Translations under genes and position numbers: made by a program
Source of the DNA: Nansenia antarctica
Taxonomy: Eukaryota > Chordata > Actinopteri > Argentiniformes > Microstomatidae
NCBI GenBank assembly: GCA_963989245.1
Contig: OZ022341.1
Span: 67,424,053-67,488,052, forward strand
Length of the DNA: 64,000 bases
Direction of reading: 5' to 3'
Part shown: one piece after another, positions 50,037-58,650 of the stretch
Numbering within the stretch: the stretch's first letter is position 1
Layout of the letters: each line of letters opens with the position of its first letter
The notes under the pieces: generated by a model
Seen by the model: only the letters and a program-made list of their open reading frames with translations
Told to the model about the DNA's origin: nothing
Database searches by the model: none

Positions 50037-50648
50037 TTACTTCTTTGGGGCTGCCTTCTTTGCCTTGGCTGCTTTGGGCTTCGCTACCTTGACGGCCTTT
50101 TTGGGGCTCTTGGTCGGTGCTTTCTTGACAGGTGCGGGCTTCTTAACCTTCTTGGGGCTCTTGGCAACCTTCTTAGCGGCGACGGGCTTCTTTGCGACTG
50201 CCTTCTTGGGAGACTTCTTAGCGGCGACAGGCTTCTTTGCAACGGCCTTTTTGGGAGACTTCTTAGCGGCGGCGGGCTTCTTTGCTACTATCTTCTTGGG
50301 TTTCGCGACGGCGGCTTTCTTCACCGTTTTCTTGACCGCCTCCTTGTTAATCTTGAAAGAGCCGGAGGCACCGGTGCCCTTGGTCTGGACCAGAGTGCCT
50401 TTAGTGACGAGGGTCCTAACGGCGACCTTGACGCGAGAGTTGTTCTTCTCCACGTCGTAACCACCGGCAGACAGCGCCTTCTTGAGCGCGGCCAGAGACA
50501 CGCCGCTCCTCTCCTTGGATGCGGACACGGCCTTCACGATGAGCTCGGCGACGCTGGGGCCAGCTGCTTTCTTGGGCCTGGCTGCTGCTTTCTTCTTGGG
50601 GGCCTTGGCCGGAGCGGCGACGGCGACGGCTGGTGCGACTTCTGCCAT
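50037..50648 (-). CDS. h1: Linker histone H1 (copy 2)
   Basis: 203 residues from CAT 50646-50648 (MAEVAPAVAVAAPAKAPKKK). The globular domain has GPSVAELIVKAVSASKERSG, the conserved SLAALKKALSAGGYD, and GTGASGSFKIN. The C-terminal tail contains a regular KKSPKKAVAKKPVAA repeat, more ordered than copy 1. The in-frame upstream extension (to 50753) is promoter. Upstream H1 box and CCAAT motif are conserved. Confidence 0.96.
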   Translation of the reverse strand: MAEVAPAVAVAAPAKAPKKKAAARPKKAAGPSVAELIVKAVSASKERSGVSLAALKKALSAGGYDVEKNNSRVKVAVRTLVTKGTLVQTKGTGASGSFKINKEAVKKTVKKAAVAKPKKIVAKKPAAAKKSPKKAVAKKPVAAKKSPKKAVAKKPVAAKKVAKSPKKVKKPAPVKKAPTKSPKKAVKVAKPKAAKAKKAAPKK

Positions 50649-50816
50649 GTCTGTAAAAAGTGTCGTTTGTTGCGGGCTACAAATCACTCTGCGATGCTGC
50701 TCTGTGATAATGAAGCTCAACCCGGAGATGGGGGCTGGTCTTAAACGCGACATGAGAACCGTACAGACTCAACCCTCTATGCTCGGCAATCTTGGCTGAC
50801 AAAATGTGCTGGCGTC

Positions 50817-50823
50817 TGTGTTT
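50817..50823 (-). promoter_or_regulatory. H1 box (AAACACA) of H1 copy 2
   Basis: AAACACA on the minus strand about 170 bases upstream of the ATG, with ATTGGC at about 50832-50837. Confidence 0.75.
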
Positions 50824-51305
50824 TCTCCTCGCCAATAATGGGCCAAAAGTCAACGATGGAACCGACTTGAGGTCCAAATTTGAACGGACCAGCGAGCAGA
50901 CATGCCTCCGTTCAGAATAAAATCATGTGGGCCGCGAAGGCCTCGTGTATTTTGTTGTGATTCGCTCAAAACCCCGCCGTTCCACCGTCGGAGGGAGCGA
51001 TGCGCACAGCTTTCCCTGTGCTATTTGTGTCCTAAACTGCTTAAAAATGGATCCTGCACTTTGCTAAGCGGACACATGACGTCATGCATTTATTCTAGTT
51101 ATCATTTTGCAGTCTTAATAGCTTTAAGTAGTCAATGTCTTTGCTAGTATAAGTGGGGTGTCTTGTGTCAAAATGTATTTTGACCTTACTTGGGACCATT
51201 GCTGCAATTTAAAGTTGTAAACTGCAGAGGTATTCTGGGATGAGACAGTTAGGGTCACCACTGTATGAAAGTATTGGTTTATTATAAGACAGCAATACCG
51301 TGATG
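50824..51305. other. H1 copy 2 upstream spacer
   Basis: 50860-51020 matches 20490-20620. No gene beyond that. Confidence 0.6.
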
Positions 51306-51369
51306 TCCAAATCATATTGGTATGCATAAAAAAAGACAGAACTTTATTTTATTATTTTATTTGTACGTG

Positions 51370-51468
<99 letters not shown>

Positions 51469-51600
51469 GGGTGGTGGGGTTGGGATTGTGCGTTTTTGGA
51501 GGTGGGGAGTGGAAATGGGGGGATGTGTGTGAATTGGAATGGAGGGGGGGGGATAGTTGGGAGGTGTGTGTGTGTGTGTGTGTGTGTGAGTGAGAAGAAT
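51306..51600. repeat. GT microsatellite block (duplicate of 46920-47190)
   Basis: Same lead-in (catattggtatgcataaaaa) followed by long TG tracts (51371-51467, 51566-51588) and GGTGGGG-rich sequence. Confidence 0.9.
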
Positions 51601-51601
51601 G

Positions 51602-51984
51602 TCACTTAAGATCCATTCTGGTGTGTAGGCTTGCGAGATCGTCTAGCAACTGCAGCAGATCTCCATGTCCTGCTGGGCTGGCTACTGCGGGAGCGTTTGG
51701 CTTAGCTGCTGACGTCTCCTCCTTCACTCTGGCTGGCTTCTCTCTGGCGTTTCTTGCTGCCAGCCGCCTTGGGCCTGCCGTTGGATAGGTTGCAGGGAAG
51801 ATTGCCTGGCACCTGACTGGCCTCCATATACGTCTGCTGCAGAGCACTCTGGGACAGGCCTGTGAGGCACTGTGAGGCCTGCTGAGATAGCCAGGGACAT
51901 GATCTATCCTTCTGATAAGACTCTCGACCTAGAACAACCAGGGTGGACTCCTGCTTTGAAGCCCTCACAACGTTCTCTTGGTTC
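51602..51984 (-). pseudogene. Unidentified coding-like stretch, possibly a last exon
   Basis: After a possible acceptor (TGTGTCAG at 51985-51992), one frame reads QENVVRASKQESTLVVLG and on to AAGSKKRQRE. A second frame, one shift away, continues as ARVKEETSAAKPNAP and ends in GDLLQLLDDLASLHTRMDLK and a stop at 51602-51604. Switching frames near 51735 gives the most protein-like reading, which suggests a frameshifted exon of a host gene. No family is recognised. It lies between repeats and the inverted H4 fragment. Confidence 0.35.
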
Positions 51985-52084
51985 CTGACACATTTGGGAA
52001 CGATTGTTCACACAAATTTACAAGCACATTCAATGTTAAATGACCTACAGCTTATATAGGCCAATTACCTGTCAATTTGACTTT

Positions 52085-52177
52085 GCCGAGCATGCCAGGA
52101 GGAAGACCGTCACCGCCATGGATGTTGTATACGCTCTGAAACGCCAGGGACGTACTCTGTACGGCTTCGGCGGCTAA
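52085..52177 (+). pseudogene. H4 3' fragment on the opposite strand
   Basis: Encodes only [20 protein letters not shown] through LYGFGG and stop; the first about 73 residues are missing. One change relative to the intact H4 (AKRK to ARRK). It lacks a promoter but keeps the stem-loop. Confidence 0.92.
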
Positions 52178-52215
52178 ACTATTCGTAAACTCAACCACCC
52201 CCTATAAATAACAAC

Positions 52216-52231
52216 GGCTCTTTTAAGAGCC
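52216..52231 (+). terminator. Histone stem-loop of the inverted H4 fragment
   Basis: GGCTCTTTTAAGAGCC on the plus strand. Confidence 0.95.
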
Positions 52232-52601
52232 ACCCATCTCCACACAAGAGAGTTGATTCCATTATTATAACACATTTTGTCAGGCCTGTACATTCAACGG
52301 GTTTAGCTGTCATGAAAAAAACATTCGTTGCCAAATCAATGTCAACGCAAGTAAATGCGTAGTCTTGGCATTCCACGACTAGAAATGACCATCCCACGTG
52401 CACTCTAGAAAGAAAATGGTTACTTGGATTATTACGCACACAACACAGTGCAGCCCCTTTTGTTTTATATTGCGCATCTAGTGATAATAATAATGCATGC
52501 CCTTGTCGTACCATCCCAAAAGGACAATTCCTGGTAGTAATCGATAGGCTGGTTGGGAGTTTGGGGGACTTGGTGTTCTATATCGTGGAGCTCCGCCCCA
52601 T

Positions 52602-52834
52602 CTTCTTCTTCCGCCGTGGTGACGACTAGATCGTCAACGGCTGCGAAACGGAGGTTTCGGTGTGATGCGGCACTGGCTCCACCTCTACAGACGGAGCCAT
52701 GCCCCACTTGGCATCCCCAGCCCCCGCCGCTGACCACTGGGAGGGCCCGCTACGGCCCCCCACGGCAGCGTGGCCCGGTTTCACTGGCGGAGGGGTCGGT
52801 AATGACCCCACCACCGGTTTCCTCTTCATGGCTG
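52602..52834 (+). pseudogene. DIRS Gag C-terminal remnant (copy 2)
   Basis: Matches the end of the copy 1 gag (about 1919-2134 and downstream) with small changes. The N-terminal four-fifths is deleted, including the Cys/His cluster. Confidence 0.8.
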
Positions 52835-53246
52835 CTACCTCATAAAGAGGTAAAAGAAGGAAAATCCCCACCTTACTTTTTCAGTAAAGGTGATTTTCCC
52901 ATGTTATCTACAGGAGCGGAGACCCGCCTGCCTTGTCGGAGCGTGGTCCAATCGCTACCGGTTAGAAACAAAGCGGAGACTGGCCCAGCGTACCAGCGTG
53001 TGGCCAGCTCTCTGCCTAACAGACTTACCCCTATCACGACACAAACGGGGTTAAACACCCCTATCTGTAGCCGTATAGAGGGACCGTTATTTACATCAAT
53101 AACCCCTCCATGTCTATCAGGATCTGGCCCAGCTCATGAGCGTGCGGCCGGTTCTTTGATTATCAGGCATAATAAACCTGCGTCAATAAAGGGCATTGTT
53201 ACACATAGCAAACACTCTTTACAGACGGCAGCCCATCCCTTTCGAA

Positions 53247-55235
53247 ATGACCCCACCTTGGGCTGTGCCACCTCCTCGGTGTGCAGCGGCGGCTGGGGTC
53301 ATACAGAAATTCAAGCTTTTTCTGTCGACTGCACCACAACAGACGGCCCAGCCGCTGTCGTTGCGTTATGCAGAATGGCTAGAAGGGGCAGGTATTCTGT
53401 CGGGCTGGCTGGACAGGACATTGAGGAGGGGATATGCACTACAGTTCATTCAGCCTCCTCCGCCCTTCAGGGGCGTGAGAGAGACTGTTTTGTCCTGCCC
53501 GATAAAAACATGTGCGCTCCAGGAGGAGATTACGAATCTCCTAACAAAGGGCGCAGTGACAATGGTTCCGAGGGACCAGTGGGACATGGGGTGGTACTCC
53601 CCGTATTTCCTTGTCCCAAAGAAATCCGGAGGCATGAGACCCATACTAGATTTAATGGTCCTCAACGAGAGAGTGGCGAAACGCCCCTTTCGTATGTTGA
53701 CGACGAGGCGCCTTCTGTCTTGTATACAGAAGGGCGACTACGGAATCAGCATAGACCTGAGGGACGCGTATTTTCATGTGCCAATCACAGAGAGGCACAG
53801 GAAATGTCTACGTTTTGCCTTCCAAGGGAAGGTTTACGAGTACACGCGCCTGCCCTTCGGGTACGCGCTTGCTCCTCGAACTTTCTCCAAATGTGTGCAG
53901 ACAGCACTCGAACCACTGAGGCGAAACGGGATACGCATATTAGCATATCTCGACGACCTACTGGTCTTGGCCCAATGCCCAAATCGAGCCATTCGGGACG
54001 CAACCTCACTGGTGCAGCACCTCACTCAGCTGGGGTTAGCTGTCAACTGGACAAAGAGTGCTCCGTGGCCGGCTCAACAGTTTTCCTATCTAGGCATTCA
54101 GTTGGATACTGCCAAGATGAGGGCCAGTTTATCGGCACCACGGAGAGCGACACTGACGTCAGCTCTCCGGGTGTGTCGAGTGACAAATACAATCACCGCT
54201 CTGTCAATGATGTCCTTACTAGGACTGATGTCTGCAGCCCATGTAGTGGTCCCCTTAGGCCTATTACACATGCGCAGACTGCAGAGGTGGTTCGCACGAC
54301 TGCGACTGGATCCAGTGAGACACCGTCGCAAGTTGATTGTAATACCGAGATCGGTCAAGACCGACCTGAGCTACTGGAGAGACCCGCGCGTCATCGCGCG
54401 CGGAGTCGCCATGGGCAGACCGGCATCCCACTACCCAGTCTTCACGGACGCGTCGTTGACTGGGTGGGAAGGAGTGTGTCAGGCAGGTTCGGTGGCAGGA
54501 AGATGGGGACCGTTAGAGACGCGTCACATCAACCTGCTGGAACTCGAGGCGGTGAAGTTAACGCTACTTCATTTTGCCCCGGTGTTAAAGGATCTGGACG
54601 TGTTAGTCAGATCCGACAACAGGACAACAGTAGCATACATCAATCGTCAAGGGGGAGTACGCTCAGCGTCACTTCATCGCCTAGCGACAGATATATGGCT
54701 GTGGGCAGTCACACACCTGAGTTCGCTAAAAGCTCTCCACATTCCAGGTCTGCTCAACGAAGGAGCAGATCTGTTATCACGGGGAGGCCCGAGGGACGAC
54801 GACTGGAGGTTACCACCCTCCATTGTGTCTCTGATTTGGGCACGGTTCGGGCAAGCAGAAGTGGATCTGTTTGCGTCCCGGACGAATGCGCAGTGTCGCC
54901 TTTGGTTCTCCCTGCGCGAACAGGACAACCCGCCATTGGGAGTCGATGCATTCGCACACCACCCATGGCCGAGGGTCCTGTTATACGCGTTCCCACCCCT
55001 GACATCTATCCTCCCACTGTTGGCACGAGTGAGGTCAGAGAGGCTAGAGTTAATTCTTGTAGCCCCGGACCGTCCCGGAGCCCCGTGGTTTCCAGAACTG
55101 ATGGAGATGTTGGTAGAGGGCCCATGGCCCATACCTCATCGACAAGATGCACTCTCTCAAGCCAGAGGCTTGGTGAGGGGGCCGCCTATGATGGGGGGCC
55201 CCCTCATGGCCTGGTTACTGAGAGGGATTTGTTAG
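53247..55235 (+). CDS. DIRS reverse transcriptase-RNase H protein (copy 2)
   Basis: Open for 662 residues from ATG 53247. RT shows SIDLRDAYFHV (first catalytic Asp, about residue 170) and AYLDDLLVLA (about residue 235). RNase H shows VFTDASLTG, LLELEAVKLT and VRSDNRTTVA (about residues 398-465). The following domain (about residues 540-600) has VDLFASRTNAQ and LYAFPPL, at the place where DIRS1-group elements carry a Dam-like methyltransferase; that assignment is tentative. Copy 1 has lost the corresponding catalytic parts. The recombinase frame overlaps the end. Confidence 0.9.
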   Translation: MTPPWAVPPPRCAAAAGVIQKFKLFLSTAPQQTAQPLSLRYAEWLEGAGILSGWLDRTLRRGYALQFIQPPPPFRGVRETVLSCPIKTCALQEEITNLLTKGAVTMVPRDQWDMGWYSPYFLVPKKSGGMRPILDLMVLNERVAKRPFRMLTTRRLLSCIQKGDYGISIDLRDAYFHVPITERHRKCLRFAFQGKVYEYTRLPFGYALAPRTFSKCVQTALEPLRRNGIRILAYLDDLLVLAQCPNRAIRDATSLVQHLTQLGLAVNWTKSAPWPAQQFSYLGIQLDTAKMRASLSAPRRATLTSALRVCRVTNTITALSMMSLLGLMSAAHVVVPLGLLHMRRLQRWFARLRLDPVRHRRKLIVIPRSVKTDLSYWRDPRVIARGVAMGRPASHYPVFTDASLTGWEGVCQAGSVAGRWGPLETRHINLLELEAVKLTLLHFAPVLKDLDVLVRSDNRTTVAYINRQGGVRSASLHRLATDIWLWAVTHLSSLKALHIPGLLNEGADLLSRGGPRDDDWRLPPSIVSLIWARFGQAEVDLFASRTNAQCRLWFSLREQDNPPLGVDAFAHHPWPRVLLYAFPPLTSILPLLARVRSERLELILVAPDRPGAPWFPELMEMLVEGPWPIPHRQDALSQARGLVRGPPMMGGPLMAWLLRGIC

Positions 55236-56244
55236 AACGCAGGGGTCTGACAGACGCGGTCATTCAGACCATTCAGAGTGCGCGCGCGCAATCCACTGCA
55301 AAGGGATATGCGGCGCGCTGGCGAGTGTTTACACAGTGGTGTGAGGGACAGGACGTTGACCCAGTCTGCTGTCGGGTCGAAACGTTCTTGTGCTTCTTAC
55401 AGTCGCTGTTTGACAAGGGATTGTCGGCGGGAACTATTAAAGTTTACGCAGCTGCCATCTCAGCTTGTCATGAGGGTTTTGCGACAACGACACTGTTCAG
55501 TCATTCGCTGGTTAAGCGTTTTTTGACTGGAGTGTGTAGGCTTAGACGCCCTCATAGGACTCTAATGCCAAAATGGGACCTGTCGATTGTGCTAGAGGCG
55601 CTGTGCGTGCCCCCATTCGAACCCATTGACACTGTGTCATTGCGTTTATTGTCTCTCAAGACGAGTCTACTCCTCGCCTTGACTACGGCTAAGCGAGTGA
55701 GTGATTTATGTGCTCTCTCGACACGGGCAGATTGTTTGATCATATCTGATGACGAAACAAAAGCTGTGTTACGCCCTAACCCGGCTTTTATCCCTAAGGT
55801 TAATCGTGGGTTTAGGGTTCAGAGCTGTGCTCTGAGCGCCTTTTTTCCTCCTCCTCACGACGGAGAGAGGGAGAGGCGTTTACATTGTCTATGTCCGGTG
55901 CGCGCGTTGGCACAATATGTGAAGCGCACAGCAGGACTGAGATCTTCTCCCCAGCTTCTGATCTGCTACGGCGGACAGAAAGCCGGGGCACCACTCTCGA
56001 AGCAGAGGCTGTCCCATTGGATTTGCGAGGCTATTAGCCGAAGGGGCAGCCCGTGCCGACTGGCATTCGGGCTCATTCCACCAGGGGCATGGCCACATCA
56101 GTGGCCATTCTCAGGGGCGTGGGAGTGGAGGAGATATGTGAGGCGGCGTCTTGGTCGTCGCCATCACCTTTTGTACGGTATTACTTGAAAGATATTTCTT
56201 CCTCATCCTTTTCTCATTCTGTCCTCAGTTTTGCTGATGACTGA
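55228..56244 (+). pseudogene. DIRS tyrosine recombinase (copy 2), 13-base deletion
   Basis: N-terminal SAM-like domain (RGLTDAVIQTIQSARAQSTA ... WCEGQDVD) and catalytic start (TTAKRVSDL) are open to about 56034. A 13-base deletion relative to copy 1 then shifts the frame before the HSTR box, which continues in another phase (56053-56244: IRAHSTRGMA, FVRYYLKD). The deletion separates the first Arg from the H-x-x-R and Tyr residues, so no complete enzyme is encoded. Confidence 0.88.
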
Positions 56245-56800
56245 TGTAGTGGGGAAGGCACTTGGATTACCCTGGTCATGGGGATTCTATTCAAGTGCTG
56301 TCAGGATGAATACGGATGTGCCTGGGGAGGGGACCCTCCTCCAGGACATGTTCCGTTAGATCAACAACCCTACGTGCTCACATAAGGGTTAGATCAGTGA
56401 TATTTCTTCCTCATCCTTTTCTCATTCTGTCCTCAGTCTTGCTGATGACTGATGTAGTGGGAAAGGCACTTGGATTACCCTGGTCATGGGGATTCTATTC
56501 AAGTGCTGTCAGGATGAATACGGATGTGCCTGGGGACCCTCCTCCAGGACATGTTCTGTTAGATCAACAACCCAACGTAAGGGTTAGGTAAGTGATATTT
56601 CTTCCGCATCCTTTTCTCATTCTGTCCTCAGTTTTGCTGATGACTGATGTAGTGGGGAAGGCACTTGGATTACCCTGGTTGGGGATTCTATTCAAGTGCT
56701 GTCAGGATGATTACGGATGTGCCTGGGGAGGGGACCCTCCTCCAGGACATGTTCCGTTAGATCTACAACCCTACGTGCTCACGTAAGGGCTAGATCAGTG
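56190..56800 (+). repeat. Three tandem repeats of about 200 bases at DIRS copy 2 end
   Basis: Same unit as at 5453-6277, three copies instead of four, with one unit shortened by loss of gaggg-type bases. Confidence 0.85.
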
Positions 56801-56938
56801 GAGCAGACTCTGTGTGGGTTGGGCCAACTTTTTAAGGTTGTCTTGAACCAACATCAGTGGTCAGCTCCGGGTGCCGCTGAGATTGTTTTCGGACTAATAG
56901 TCTCAGTGGGGGTACATTTGGCCTCGCTCGCTCCGCCT

Positions 56939-57261
56939 AAACCAATAGGAGCAGAGCTCCCCTATGGGGCGGAGCTCCACGATATAGAACGATAGTTATG
57001 GAGATAGACTCCAGTTCTATGAGTGGAGTGGAGCCCCATAGGGCTGCTGGCCCACTTCGACTTGTTCAAACCCGGCTGTTTTGTATGTTTGGGAGAATGA
57101 TGGAGCGAAGTACGCCCCTTTATATAGCACCCCAGGCGGGCGCAGGCATTGAAAAATTCAGTCATTGGCTACTTTAGGTAGCGGGGTAAACCAATAGGAG
57201 CAGAGCTCCCCTATGGGGCTCCGCTCCACTCATAGAACTGGAGTCTATCTCCATAACTATC
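56939..57261. repeat. Internal complementary region and right ITR of DIRS copy 2
   Basis: 56939-57050 joins reverse complements of both ends (GATATAGAACGATAG at the join). 57059-57261 is the right ITR, nearly identical to copy 1. Confidence 0.85.
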
Positions 57262-57264
57262 GTT

Positions 57265-57310
57265 TCTTGCTATAGGCGGTCCTTTATATCAGGGAACGCC
57301 CATTGGGAAA
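57265..57310 (-). promoter_or_regulatory. Duplicated H2A-type promoter beside DIRS copy 2
   Basis: Same TATA (GATATAAAGG) and CCAAT (CCCAATGGG) arrangement as at 6741-6783, on the minus strand, but with no H2A gene left of the DIRS copy. Confidence 0.6.
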
Positions 57311-57412
57311 AATATTATTGATCGCCCCCAAATATATCACTGTAACCCTAACCCTAAACACAACTATGTAATATATCACTGTAACCCTAACCCTAAACAC
57401 AACGATGTAATA

Positions 57413-57458
<46 letters not shown>

Positions 57459-57741
57459 ACCTTTATTTTACCAGGCGAGACAATTAAGAACAAAATTCTT
57501 ATTTACAATGCCGGCCTGTAGAAATAGCACTGTAAACACAACTATGTAATATATCACTGTAAACACAACTATGCAATATATCACTGTAAACACAACTATG
57601 TAATATATCACTGTAAACACAACAATGCAATATATCACTGCAAACACAACTATGTAATATATCACTGTAAACACAACTATGTAATATATCACTGTAAACA
57701 CAACTATGCAATATATCACTGTAAACACAACTATGTAATAT
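57311..57741. repeat. Minisatellite, second copy, left of BEL insertion
   Basis: Same ccctaaccctaa pieces, ATT tract and 27-base units as 6785-7345. The BEL element interrupts it at ATCAC. Confidence 0.9.
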
Positions 57742-57746
57742 ATCAC

Positions 57747-58627
57747 TGTAACCAGGGAGTAGCTGAAACTAAGGGAGCTAAATAGGCAGTATAGGAGGAT
57801 ACAGGCAGGGGGCGACAGCAAACCGTTAGACTAGCAGTTAATGTCGTTAGCATTAGCAAGGGAACTAGCATTAGCATTGGAGCTACAAACAACTAGCATT
57901 AGCATTGGAGCTACAAACAACTAGCATTAGCATTGGAGCTACAAACAACTAACACACGGTATTACATATGAACACACATTTATTACACATGACGGTTGTA
58001 TACATCCCCAAATACACATTCCCTCCCGGCCGGCCACACACACTCTCAATCACTCACTGATAGTCCCTGGCCTGAACAGGCTTATAGTCCAGTGGCGTGG
58101 TGCGCGTTGAGGCCTGGTTGAATGGCCTGTGCGTCGATGAAGTGGTCCGCGTCGAAGCTCCGCTGGAGTCTGTGTTCGCTCGTGGAGGCGACGATTAATG
58201 TCCAGCTGGCGTCCCGCTTGGTCCAACGTTGAACACAACTAAAACGGGCTACCGTGGTACACTCGATAATCGCTTTCCTGGCGTCTTCAGTTGCTGCACG
58301 GGGTGCGCGCTGCTGAATCCGCCATCTTGGATCGGCTTCTCGTTATTCTCTCTCGTTCTGCTTCTCTCTCGTTCTGCTGCTCACCACACACTCTGACTCG
58401 CGGACTACCTCCGTCTCTTATATAGGCACCACCGAACGTAACATCCGGGTCACAGACACACCCCGGATATACTACGTCATCAACATATACATAAACAGTA
58501 CAATAATAATACATACACTTCACAAACGTATATAATTGTATAGAAAATAACAAAGGAAATACTAGGGGCAAAAATAGGGCTGGTTTGGGGAAACTAAACT
58601 GGCACTAAACTGTGGGCCTTCACAACA
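57747..58627 (-). repeat. 3' LTR of the BEL element (36-base deletion)
   Basis: Reads TGTTGTGAAGG...GTTACA on the minus strand. The deletion lies at about 57768/57769. It contains three 28-base repeats (about 57861-57950, agcattagcattggagctac) and TATATAAG at about 58417-58424. Confidence 0.93.
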
Positions 58628-58648
58628 GCCGCCCCATGAAACCCTCGG
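58628..58648 (-). promoter_or_regulatory. Purine-rich tract before the BEL 3' LTR
   Basis: Minus-strand CATGGGGCGGC adjoins the LTR start, a weak polypurine tract. Confidence 0.45.
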
Positions 58649-58650
58649 TT

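Larger units (their letters stand above)
52085..52577 (+). repeat. Inverted duplicate of H4 3' end and flank (from 16588-17080)
   Basis: Reads as the reverse complement of 16588-17080 with few differences, covering the H4 3' coding end, stem-loop and spacer. It stops at GTT 52575-52577, where DIRS copy 2 begins. Confidence 0.9.
52578..57261 (+). mobile_element. DIRS1-group retrotransposon, copy 2 (gag deleted)
   Basis: Same family as copy 1. Only about 24 bases of the left end (52578-52601) remain before a deletion that jumps to the last part of gag. RT/RNase H is open, and the recombinase has a 13-base deletion. The internal complementary region (about 56939-57050) and right ITR (57059-57261) are complete. 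GTT flanks at 52575-52577 and 57262-57264. The right flank is the same H2A promoter and minisatellite as copy 1, so it is largely a segmental duplicate. Confidence 0.9.

Noticed and set aside
58287..58571. 94-codon ORF present in both BEL LTRs as an accessory gene
   Set aside because: It lies in the LTR promoter/leader region with no homology. Identity in both LTRs is automatic.
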